Assembly: GCA_905235825.1 (NCBI GenBank)
Contig: CAJONH010000171.1
Span: 1 to 9,801 of the forward strand
Direction of reading: 5' to 3'
Length of the DNA: 9,801 nucleotides
From: Candidatus Gastranaerophilales bacterium
Lineage (GTDB): Bacteria; Cyanobacteriota; Vampirovibrionia; Gastranaerophilales; Gastranaerophilaceae
The translations under genes were made by a program, and so were the position numbers. Within the stretch, counting starts at the first letter, position 1; each line of letters opens with the position of its first letter. The notes below the pieces were generated by a model. It saw only the letters and a program-made list of their open reading frames with translations, was not told the DNA's origin and searched no databases. This document shows, piece by piece, positions 1 to 6,300 of the stretch.

Positions 1-459
1 AAAAGTCAGCCGAATCACCACGGCACTTCAAATGCCGTTGTTCCTCGCTATGACAAATATATAGAACCCAAAATATTAATTGAACCTCTGATGAGAGATA
101 ATATAAATGCACAATGCCACACAATTCAAGTTTATTGCTTTTCAGGAAGACCAAATATTATATTTAAATTTTATGGTAATAGTACTGAATCTATTTATAA
201 TGAAAACTTTGAAAATATAGAAAAAATATTTATATCAAGTGAAACACTTGTTAAAATAAAAATTGATAAATTAATTAAATTATCCGTTAATTTATCAAAA
301 AAACTCTGTAATCATTTTTCTTTTGTACGTGTAGATTGGATGATATACCAAAATAAATTATATTTTGAAGAACTGACATTCACTCCATATTCAGGTAGTC
401 ATAAATTTATAAATAAAAGTCAGAATACTATTTGGGGAAATTTAATTAATATAAAATAG
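1..459 (+). CDS. TupA-like ATP-grasp ligase, C-terminal part (5' end outside window)
   Basis: The reading frame is open from base 1 to the TAG at 457-459, giving 152 residues of a protein whose start lies upstream of the window; an internal ATG at 91 is not a credible start because the preceding residues already read as family sequence (EPKILIEPL). The core pattern is the one I know from TupA-like ATP-grasp proteins (named for TupA of teichuronopeptide synthesis in alkaliphilic Bacillus): an EPKILIE strand, a VYCFSGRPN strand, then FVRVDW and YFEELTFTPYSG near the C-terminus. D112 of the fragment (in FVRVDW) and E123/E124 (in FEELTFTP) sit where ATP-grasp enzymes hold their Mg-ATP ligands. 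Family members are treated as ATP-dependent amide ligases, often near surface polysaccharide genes; the substrate here is unknown. Only 13 nt separate it from the following cysteine-rich peptide gene, so the two are probably co-transcribed. The unseen N-terminal half limits certainty. Confidence 0.78.
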   Translation, partial: KSQPNHHGTSNAVVPRYDKYIEPKILIEPLMRDNINAQCHTIQVYCFSGRPNIIFKFYGNSTESIYNENFENIEKIFISSETLVKIKIDKLIKLSVNLSKKLCNHFSFVRVDWMIYQNKLYFEELTFTPYSGSHKFINKSQNTIWGNLINIK

Positions 460-460
460 A

Positions 461-466
461 GAGGAG
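461..466 (+). promoter_or_regulatory. Ribosome binding site deciding a TTG start at 473
   Basis: GAGGAG lies 6 nt before the TTG at 473-475, directly after the stop of the ATP-grasp gene. No ATG in this frame has a comparable site; the first internal ATG (566) would remove the whole acidic N-terminal segment. This supports TTG as the start and suggests translational coupling to the upstream gene. Confidence 0.7.
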
Positions 467-472
467 ATTAAT

Positions 473-775
473 TTGAATTTAGATTGTATAGAAGGACTAA
501 ATGAGCAAGAAATTCTTAGTTTGTACGATTCTGTTGTTATATATAATGAAAAAATTTCGGATAATATGACCTGCACCGGTTCTTTTGGATGTTGCGGCGG
601 GTATAATTGGAGTACAAGTTGTATATCAGCCTGTCAAACACGTCTTATACAGACATATCCTAATGCGGTATGTGGAAGCTCTAATGATAGTAGGACAATC
701 GATAGTTGTATTAGTCAAAACGGTTATTGCGGCAATTTTGGAGGTTGTACTGCATCTTCAGCGAACTGCAGTTAA
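473..775 (+). CDS. Cysteine-rich 100-residue peptide, possible modified-peptide precursor
   Basis: I do not recognise a named family. The product has two clearly different parts. Residues 1-33 are acidic (DCIEGLNEQEILSLYDS, then NEKISDN), predicted helical, with no hydrophobic signal peptide; this looks like a leader. Residues 34-100 are rich in Gly, Ser, Thr, Asn and Cys, with cysteines at 34, 40, 41, 50, 54, 67, 79, 86, 92 and 99 (ten, plus C5 in the leader-like part). Three short modules each begin with CG: from C41, C67 and C86. The TTG start is supported by GAGGAG at 461-466. It lies 13 nt behind an ATP-grasp ligase-family gene and ends 31 nt before a strong terminator, so it is the last gene of that transcript. 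The arrangement suggests a ribosomally made peptide modified by the neighbour, or a disulfide- or metal-binding small protein; the first is inference only. The gene itself is well supported by start site, composition and terminator. Confidence 0.72.
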   Translation: MNLDCIEGLNEQEILSLYDSVVIYNEKISDNMTCTGSFGCCGGYNWSTSCISACQTRLIQTYPNAVCGSSNDSRTIDSCISQNGYCGNFGGCTASSANCS

Positions 776-806
776 GAAAAAAAGCATCTATATTTACGTA
801 GTTTTT

Positions 807-832
807 ACGGGAATACAATTCCCGTTTTTTTT
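807..832 (+). terminator. Intrinsic terminator after the cysteine-rich peptide gene
   Basis: Perfect 8-bp stem ACGGGAAT (807-814) / ATTCCCGT (818-825) with a 3-nt loop, running directly into a T tract (825-832). It closes the ATP-grasp/peptide transcript and separates it from rpsP. Confidence 0.92.
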
Positions 833-1053
833 ATTAAAAAATAAATATATAAAAATTAAAAAAAATATCTTGATTATTATTTTTGTTTATGTTTTCATAA
901 GTTTGTACGTTCCGTTATCCTCAGCGGTAAGATAGGTACGGGCTGTTATATGATATGTAATTGCTCAACTCTGAATTTTCGCACAACGGTAACTACAGCG
1001 GCTGAAGTGTTTAAGAAACACAGTTGCACATAGTAAATGGAGTAAAAACCAAA
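833..1053 (+). other. Leader/intergenic region upstream of rpsP with possible RNA structure
   Basis: No credible gene. The first 65 nt are almost pure A/T; after about 900 the base composition becomes mixed, as in a structured leader. Visible inverted repeats: CCGT-TATC (912-919) pairs with GATA-ACGG (931-934 and 938-941, with a 3-nt bulge), and GTGTTT (1007-1012) pairs perfectly with AAACAC (1016-1021). The motif CAGCGG occurs twice (922-927 and in the stretch just before 1001). TTGATT at 870-875 could be a -35 element but no good -10 stands at the right distance, so I do not place a promoter. A GGAG at 1039-1042 serves the rpsP ATG. Autoregulation of rpsP by its product is possible but unproven. 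Confidence 0.35.
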
Positions 1054-1395
1054 ATGGTTAAAATTAGATTAAGAAGACTTGGATATAAGAAAAATCCGAT
1101 ATTCAGAATAGTTGTTCTAAACTCTACTACAAAAAGAGAATCTGCACCTATTCAACAATTGGGCTTCTATAATCCAAAAACGAAAGAAATGAAGTTAGAT
1201 AAAGCAAGTGCTTTAGACTGGGTTAAAAAAGGTGCTCAACCTACAGATACGGTTAAATATTTAATCGATAACTGCACGGATGATGGTACTTTAAATTATA
1301 AAAAACAAGAAACACAAAAACTTTCAAAGAAAGCTCAAGCTAAATTGAAAGCAGAACAAGAAGCTGCCGCAAAATCTGCAGAGGCTTCCAATTAA
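1054..1395 (+). CDS. rpsP: 30S ribosomal protein bS16
   Basis: The 113-residue product begins MVKIRLRRLGYKKNP and continues FRIVVLNS, QLGFYNPKT and GAQPTDTV, the characteristic strands of bS16, which binds 16S rRNA early in 30S assembly. The frame is open further upstream to a TTG at 1024, but the conserved family N-terminus and the GGAG at 1039-1042 (11 nt before) fix the start at ATG 1054. The core of about 80 residues is followed by a lysine/alanine/glutamate-rich tail (KKAQAKLKAEQEAAA) longer than in E. coli, common in many bacteria. In many genomes rpsP is followed by rimM and trmD; here an intrinsic terminator follows directly and the next gene is a transporter, so it appears to be transcribed alone. 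Confidence 0.97.
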   Translation: MVKIRLRRLGYKKNPIFRIVVLNSTTKRESAPIQQLGFYNPKTKEMKLDKASALDWVKKGAQPTDTVKYLIDNCTDDGTLNYKKQETQKLSKKAQAKLKAEQEAAAKSAEASN

Positions 1396-1426
1396 TAGAT
1401 TTTACAGGGAAAGAGAACACTTATTT

Positions 1427-1453
1427 ACCGCTTTAACAAAAGCGGTTTTTTTT
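1427..1453 (+). terminator. Intrinsic terminator after rpsP
   Basis: Perfect 8-bp stem ACCGCTTT (1427-1434) / AAAGCGGT (1439-1446) with a 4-nt loop AACA and a run of eight T (1446-1453). Positioned 31 nt after the rpsP stop. Confidence 0.92.
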
Positions 1454-1694
1454 ATTTTTGTAAGTTTTATAAAATTTATACCTGTTAATAATCTAAAATT
1501 TGAAAAAGAATAAAAAGCATTAATCTTTATACAGTTGTGCTGCGTTTTTGTTTTCCCTGACAAACCACATAAGCATTTAGCTCTTTTTCTAATTTACATT
1601 ACTTAATTAATACTCTCAATGGTGTAATAATATAAATCAATGACCAATTTTATTGTAAACTTATATATAATATTTTATAAAAAGAGGAAATGTT
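1454..1694 (+). promoter_or_regulatory. AT-rich intergenic region with the probable promoter of the symporter gene
   Basis: I see no gene, RNA or repeat in this stretch. Near its end TATAAT at 1666-1671 is a good -10 hexamer; a -35 is poor (ATGACC at 1640-1645 is 20 nt away), and an alternative pair is TTGTAA (1653-1658) with TATAAA (1676-1681) at 17 nt, but that would leave almost no leader. A GAGG at 1684-1687 is the ribosome binding site for the ATG at 1695. The exact promoter is uncertain because the whole region is A/T-rich. Confidence 0.4.
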
Positions 1695-2978
1695 ATGTCG
1701 AATGAAACAAAAGATATAAATTTAGATGAAACAGCAAAAACTTTTATTCAGTTCAATAAAAATAAAAATCGGGGCAAACAATTTTATATATGGATTACTG
1801 CTCTAATTATAGGAGCATTATTAGGATGCAGCGGATACGAGCCTTTGAATGAATTCTTTAAGTTTATAGCAACTGTTTTCACCCGTCTTTTTCAATTTGT
1901 TGCAATACCAACAATTGCACTTTCGGTAATGACAACTTTATCAGAACTTGGAGCAAAGAAGAATACCGGTAAAATTTTTGCGTCAACAATTACATACACA
2001 TTATTAACGACATTTTCGGCAGCTATAATAGGATTATTATTGTATATAACATTTACTCCGGGTAATCTGCCGATTAATGTAATTGAACAAGGAAGTAATA
2101 CTTCCGGTTTAAACGAGCTTAAAAATCTTTCTTATTATGACCACATATTATCAATTATTCCAAACAATATAATACAACCGTTAATATCGGGTAATGTATT
2201 ATCCGTAATAATTATTGCAGCTGCAATGGGGCTTGGTTTATCTTATGTTCCTGCTACAGAAAATAAGACTGTACTTATAAAACTTCTGTATGGATTACAA
2301 GAATTGCTTTTTACGCTTATTCGAGGATTGATTTTTATATTACCTATAGGTATAACAGCATTTGCGGCAGAACTTTCTGCTCAGGTTTCATCAGGCTCCG
2401 TTATCGGAATACTGGGTAAATATACGGCAGTTGTACTATTAGGAAACTTTATTCAGTTGTTAATTGTAATTCCGTTGTTTTTATCGGTAAAAAAAATTAA
2501 TCCGATTGATACGTTTAAAAAAATGTCACCTGCTCTTGCTGTTGCATTTTTTACAAAAAGTTCTGTTGCAACATTACCCGTAACTCTGGCTTGTGCAGAA
2601 AAAAATTTAAACATAAATCAGAATGTATCAAGATTTGTACTTCCTATTTGTACTACTGTTAATATGAACGGTTGTGCCGCATTTATTTTAATTACATCCT
2701 TATTTGTTATGCAGAATGCAGGTTTTGAACTTACACCATTAACAATGATTATGTGGGTATTTATCTCGGTATTTGCTGCTGTGGGTAATGCCGGTGTACC
2801 AATGGGATGTTACTTCCTGACACTTTCTTTAATGTCCTCAATCGGTGCTCCTTTGGGGTTGTTAGGAATAATACTTCCGGTATATACCATTATTGACATG
2901 GTAGAAACAGTAGAAAATGTTTGGTCTGATTCTGCTGTTTGTGCATTGACAAATAAAAGCTGCGAAAAAAAGGTATAA
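1695..2978 (+). CDS. Sodium:amino-acid/dicarboxylate symporter (GltP/SstT superfamily)
   Basis: A 427-residue membrane protein with the DAACS (glutamate transporter) fold: eight hydrophobic helices and two re-entrant hairpins. Hairpin 1 is at K288-SSVATLPVT (archaeal GltPh has RSSSGTLPVT); the sodium-site helix reads N323-MNGCA where GltPh has NMDGT; hairpin 2 is near G367-VPMG. The last helix reads D401-MVETVEN with D412, lining up without gaps with GltPh D394-MGRTMVN and D405. The arginine that binds an acidic side chain in GltPh (R397) is E404 here, and GltPh D312 is N325. SstT serine/threonine transporters also carry a neutral residue and a glutamate at these places as I recall them, so a neutral amino acid is a more likely substrate than glutamate or a C4-dicarboxylate. 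The family annotation is firm; the substrate is inferred. The ATG at 1695 follows GAGG (1684-1687). It stands alone between a terminator and the next gene. Confidence 0.9.
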   Translation: MSNETKDINLDETAKTFIQFNKNKNRGKQFYIWITALIIGALLGCSGYEPLNEFFKFIATVFTRLFQFVAIPTIALSVMTTLSELGAKKNTGKIFASTITYTLLTTFSAAIIGLLLYITFTPGNLPINVIEQGSNTSGLNELKNLSYYDHILSIIPNNIIQPLISGNVLSVIIIAAAMGLGLSYVPATENKTVLIKLLYGLQELLFTLIRGLIFILPIGITAFAAELSAQVSSGSVIGILGKYTAVVLLGNFIQLLIVIPLFLSVKKINPIDTFKKMSPALAVAFFTKSSVATLPVTLACAEKNLNINQNVSRFVLPICTTVNMNGCAAFILITSLFVMQNAGFELTPLTMIMWVFISVFAAVGNAGVPMGCYFLTLSLMSSIGAPLGLLGIILPVYTIIDMVETVENVWSDSAVCALTNKSCEKKV

Positions 2979-3013
2979 ATTCGCATATAAATATAATTTT
3001 TTTATGTTTTGTG

Positions 3014-3019
3014 TATAAT
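3014..3019 (+). promoter_or_regulatory. Probable -10 element for the SNF2 ATPase gene
   Basis: Consensus TATAAT preceded by TG, 29 nt before the ATG at 3049. No convincing -35 lies 16-18 nt upstream, where the sequence is only A/T-rich. An AGAGGG at 3038-3043 is the ribosome binding site. The 70-nt gap from the symporter has no terminator hairpin, so read-through is also possible. Confidence 0.4.
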
Positions 3020-3048
3020 ATTATCAGAGAGTGGATTAGAGGGTAGAA

Positions 3049-6000
3049 ATGACGTCCGAAACAGTTAAAGATAATAAATTCGCATTTTCTTTCAAAAAAA
3101 ATAATATAGATGAAATGTTTCATAATCTTACGGAAAATCCGGTGGGATGTGAAAAAAAAGATTTCAGGCTGATGATTAGTACAATATATCAGCTTGTTGA
3201 GGATGAATTTTCGGCTACTTTTCAAAATTCAAGCCATATTATTAAAAATACCGATTTCAGAATAATAAGAAACGGTTCTAAACTTGAAGTGTTTGTTACT
3301 CCTACAAATAATTTCGATTTTTATTTAAAGCAAAAAGGTTCTATGTACAGATTTTCTTCAACTGCTTATGAAGTTGAGGAAAACGGAGAAAAGGTTGATA
3401 AAATAGGCTATATCGTACCTTTAGAGTTAATATGGGAGTATTTTTCCGGTTTTGATTATATTGTTGATGACCCTAAAATCACAGATTCATTTAAAATTTT
3501 AAATATTACAACTCAATTCGTAAAAAAACTGGTTGAAAAACTTTACTTTTTACCAAAAGTTAATAAATCGGATAAATTTTTCTATATAACTTATGAAATG
3601 TTTGCGATAAATGACCTTTTGCAAAGTTCTGTAGATGAGGTTTATTCTCTTGATTTTTCTAAACTTTCGGATATTAAAAATATAGCGGATGTTTTAATTG
3701 AAAAATATTTAAATGAAATTATATTTATGTTTTTAAAATTTAAGGCATATCGCTTTAAAGATATACTATCCTCAGTATATTTTTTAAAACCTATAAATAA
3801 TAAGCGTTATTTAAGGTCGCTGGATTTAGCGGAAGCAATATCCGAATGGCTTGATGAAATTTATATCGGTAAATATCCGGTAAGCCCGCAGCTCGATATT
3901 GAAAAAATAGAAGAAGATAAATTTTCATTAACTATTTCTGTTAAAGCAAATGATGAAAGACTGAATAAAAAAGAACCCGCCGTTCCTTTACTTGATATTT
4001 ATAAAGATGGAACTCACTGGGGATATCAAAATACTTATCTTGTTACAATTACGGAGAAACAGCTTAATTATGCCATTCGTTATTATAAAGAATTAGAAAC
4101 GCTGTTTGAAGACGAAGAAAATTTAAAACTGTATCTTTCCTTAAACGAAGTATATAAATTAATGATTCATACCGCATATTATTTAAATAAAGCAGGGATA
4201 AACATTAATTTTCCGCCAAATTTCGGCAATATTGTCGTACCGAGAGCATCTATTAATGCAAAAATTAAAACATCAAGAGAACAGGATGTTGCGGATATTC
4301 TTAACGGAAAAGCAGGAAATGTAAGTTTGTCAAGTATTTTTGATTTTTCATTTCAGGTTGCAATCGGCGATGAAAAAATTTCCGTTGAAGAATTCGAAAA
4401 ACTTGTTAAAGGTGCTAACGGTATTATTGAATTTAAAAATAAATATATTTTAATCGACCAAAATGAAGCGGAAGCAATAATAAATAAACTAAAAAATCCC
4501 AAAATTGATAAAATTACGAGAATGGAAATGCTTCACGCAGCATTTTCAGGTCATTTAGGAGATTATGAATTTGATTATGATGCGGCTTTTGCAAATATAG
4601 TTAAAGATATGGGTAAAACAGTCGAAGTAACACCGCCTGAGGGTTTAACGGGCGAATTAAGACCGTACCAGATGGGTGGTCTAAAATGGCTGTATACAAA
4701 TACAACAAAAGGATTTGGTTCCTGTATTGCCGATGATATGGGGCTTGGTAAAACAATTCAGGTTATAAGTTTAATTTTAAAATTAAAAGAAGAAGGAAAA
4801 TTAAACGCACCGGTACTCGTTGTATGTCCTACAACATTAATGGGAAACTGGATAAAAGAACTTACAATGTTTGCTCCGTCATTAAAAGCAAGTGCTTATC
4901 ACGGGCCGGAACGGCAATTGGATTTAAAATCCGATGTTTTAGTTACTACATTTGCAATTCTTCGTATAGACATAGAAGAAGTTAAAAAGACGAACTGGGG
5001 TATGATTATTGTCGACGAAGCACAAAATATTAAAAATCCCGATACATCTCAAACAACAGCGGTTAAATCATTAAAATCAGATATTAAAATTGCAATGACC
5101 GGTACTCCTGTTGAAAATAAATTAACGGAGTTATGGAGTATTTTTGATTTTATCAATAAAGGTTATTTAGGCTCAATAAGAGATTTTCAAAAATGTTACG
5201 CAATTCCGATTGAAAGATTTAAGCAGTATGAGCAGGCGGATAAACTTAAATTATCAATCTCTCCGTTTGTTTTAAGACGTTTAAAAACAGATAAGTCAAT
5301 TATAGATGATTTACCCGAAAAAATGGTGCTTGATGAATACTGCTATTTAACAAAAACACAAGCAGCATTATATGAAAAAACGTTAAATTCTTTAATGAAT
5401 GATATTGCAAGTCAAACAGGAATAAACAGACGAGGAATAATATTCAAATTAATAACGGCACTTAAACAAATCTGTAATCATCCGTTCCAATACCTTAAAT
5501 ACGGAGAAATGACAAAAGATGTTTCGGGTAAAACGGAAAAATTTATATCTTTGTTATCACAGATACTTGATAACGGCGAAAAAGTCATTGCTTTTACGCA
5601 ATATAAAGAAATGGGAAATATTCTCTCAACCATTATACAAAATGAATTAAATATATCCCCGTTATTTTTCCATGGTTCATTGAATACAAATCAAAGACAA
5701 AATATGCTTCAAGAGTTTGAAAATAATCCCGACCAAAAAGTAATGCTTTTATCGTTGAAAGCGGGCGGAACAGGATTAAATCTTACCTCTGCAACCAATG
5801 TAATACATTACGATTTATGGTGGAATCCGGCAGTAGAAGAACAGGCTACCGACAGAAGCTATCGTATAGGACAAAACAAAAATGTTATGGTTCACAGACT
5901 TGTAACATTAGGAACTTTTGAAGAAAAGATTGATGAAATGATAAAACAGAAAAAAGAACTTGTAAATTTAGCGGTATTTGAAGGTGAAAAAGTTATAACA

Positions 6001-6051
6001 GAACTTAGCGATGAAGAAATATATAAAATTTTCAGTCTTGGAAACGGCTAA
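3049..6051 (+). CDS. SNF2-family DNA-dependent ATPase/helicase-like protein
   Basis: A 1000-residue superfamily 2 ATPase that would use ATP to translocate along double-stranded DNA and remodel bound proteins. The motor is in the C-terminal half: LRPYQMGGLKWL (Q-like motif), Walker A DDMGLGKT with K568, VVCPTTLMGNW (motif Ia), Walker B D656-EAQ, T684-GTP with downstream VEN (motif III), then the second RecA lobe with FTQY, A905-GGTGLN (motif V) and D935-RSYRIGQ (motif VI, arginine finger region). All catalytic residues are present. Ahead of the motor, about residues 425-480 (FDFSFQVAIGDEKISVEEFEKLV) resemble the SNF2-associated domain (DUF3670 type) usual in bacterial, especially cyanobacterial, members. 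Residues 1 to about 420 are rich in Lys, Asn, Phe and Ile and show no SWIM zinc motif or other domain I recognise. Start: ATG after AGAGGG. No restriction, methylase or phospholipase D-like gene is adjacent, so a defence role is not indicated; housekeeping DNA repair or transcription recycling is as likely. Confidence 0.93.
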   Translation: MTSETVKDNKFAFSFKKNNIDEMFHNLTENPVGCEKKDFRLMISTIYQLVEDEFSATFQNSSHIIKNTDFRIIRNGSKLEVFVTPTNNFDFYLKQKGSMYRFSSTAYEVEENGEKVDKIGYIVPLELIWEYFSGFDYIVDDPKITDSFKILNITTQFVKKLVEKLYFLPKVNKSDKFFYITYEMFAINDLLQSSVDEVYSLDFSKLSDIKNIADVLIEKYLNEIIFMFLKFKAYRFKDILSSVYFLKPINNKRYLRSLDLAEAISEWLDEIYIGKYPVSPQLDIEKIEEDKFSLTISVKANDERLNKKEPAVPLLDIYKDGTHWGYQNTYLVTITEKQLNYAIRYYKELETLFEDEENLKLYLSLNEVYKLMIHTAYYLNKAGININFPPNFGNIVVPRASINAKIKTSREQDVADILNGKAGNVSLSSIFDFSFQVAIGDEKISVEEFEKLVKGANGIIEFKNKYILIDQNEAEAIINKLKNPKIDKITRMEMLHAAFSGHLGDYEFDYDAAFANIVKDMGKTVEVTPPEGLTGELRPYQMGGLKWLYTNTTKGFGSCIADDMGLGKTIQVISLILKLKEEGKLNAPVLVVCPTTLMGNWIKELTMFAPSLKASAYHGPERQLDLKSDVLVTTFAILRIDIEEVKKTNWGMIIVDEAQNIKNPDTSQTTAVKSLKSDIKIAMTGTPVENKLTELWSIFDFINKGYLGSIRDFQKCYAIPIERFKQYEQADKLKLSISPFVLRRLKTDKSIIDDLPEKMVLDEYCYLTKTQAALYEKTLNSLMNDIASQTGINRRGIIFKLITALKQICNHPFQYLKYGEMTKDVSGKTEKFISLLSQILDNGEKVIAFTQYKEMGNILSTIIQNELNISPLFFHGSLNTNQRQNMLQEFENNPDQKVMLLSLKAGGTGLNLTSATNVIHYDLWWNPAVEEQATDRSYRIGQNKNVMVHRLVTLGTFEEKIDEMIKQKKELVNLAVFEGEKVITELSDEEIYKIFSLGNG

Positions 6052-6152
6052 AGCGTGTTAACACAAACAGGCATTCTTGAGCGTAAGCGAAGAATCGCAA
6101 GTTAGGCAGGGCATCGTTTTGATGTGCATCCTTGCTATTTCCAATACGCTTT
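6050..6152. repeat. REP-like palindromic element with nested hairpins
   Basis: This stretch begins at the SNF2 stop codon. Outer arms AAAGCGT (6050-6056) and ACGCTTT (6146-6152) are perfectly complementary. Inside are two hairpins. The first has ATTCTT (6073-6078) against AAGAAT (6090-6095), capped by GC-GTAA-GC (6081-6088), i.e. a GNRA-type tetraloop. The second has GCAGGG (6106-6111) against CCTTGC (6130-6135, one G-T pair) enclosing CATC (6112-6115) / GATG (6121-6124). The first hairpin closely resembles the ATTCTGAGCG...AGCGAAGAAT palindrome that I recall as a dispersed repeat in many bacterial genomes. Composition is more G/C-rich than the surrounding intergenic DNA. It could be a dispersed repeat, a transcript-end structure or a small RNA; a dispersed repeat fits best. 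Confidence 0.6.
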
Positions 6153-6171
6153 GAAATTTTTTATTTCATTA

Positions 6172-6206
6172 AGTTAGGGTGTGTAAAAACGACGCATCCC
6201 CTAATT
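6172..6206. repeat. Imperfect hairpin between the SNF2 gene and proS
   Basis: AGTTAGGG (6172-6179) pairs with CCCTAATT (6199-6206), then after one mismatch GTGT (6181-6184) pairs with GCAT (6194-6197), leaving a 9-nt A-rich loop. Another short perfect inverted repeat, TGAAAT (6152-6157) / ATTTCA (6163-6168), lies just before. A T run occurs about 10 nt downstream, too far for a standard intrinsic terminator, so I list it as an inverted repeat; it may still help end SNF2 transcription. Confidence 0.45.
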
Positions 6207-6229
6207 GTTATAAAAATTTTTTAGGCAAA

Positions 6230-6259
6230 TTTTCAATATAAATTCATATTTGTGATAAA
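6230..6259 (+). promoter_or_regulatory. Possible promoter of proS
   Basis: TTTTCA (6230-6235) and GATAAA (6254-6259) are 18 nt apart, with TG at 6251-6252 making an extended -10. Transcription would start near 6266, leaving a leader of about 35 nt that carries the AGAGGA (6286-6291) ribosome binding site. Confidence 0.4.
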
Positions 6260-6300
6260 ATTTATAGGAAATCTAAAATAAAAACAGAGGATAATTTTCT

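Noticed and set aside
585..935. Open frame of 116 codons overlapping the cysteine-rich peptide gene
   Set aside because: It lies out of frame over the better supported gene, runs through the terminator hairpin and has no ribosome binding site.
1024..1053. Upstream TTG extension of rpsP
   Set aside because: The bS16 family starts at MVKIRLRRLG, and the GGAG at 1039-1042 fits the ATG at 1054; the extension would be untypical residues.
1405..1559. Complementary 8-mers CAGGGAAA (1405-1412) and TTTCCCTG (1552-1559)
   Set aside because: They are about 140 nt apart and separated by an intrinsic terminator; a match of this length is expected by chance.
2890..3225. Minus-strand frame across the symporter/SNF2 junction
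   Set aside because: It is the antisense of two well supported genes, with no family resemblance; its cysteine- and phenylalanine-rich translation is typical of antisense A/T-rich code.
3049..6051. SNF2 gene as part of an anti-phage system such as DISARM
   Set aside because: No methylase, DUF1998, phospholipase D-like or other defence gene is in the window; neighbours are a transporter and proS.
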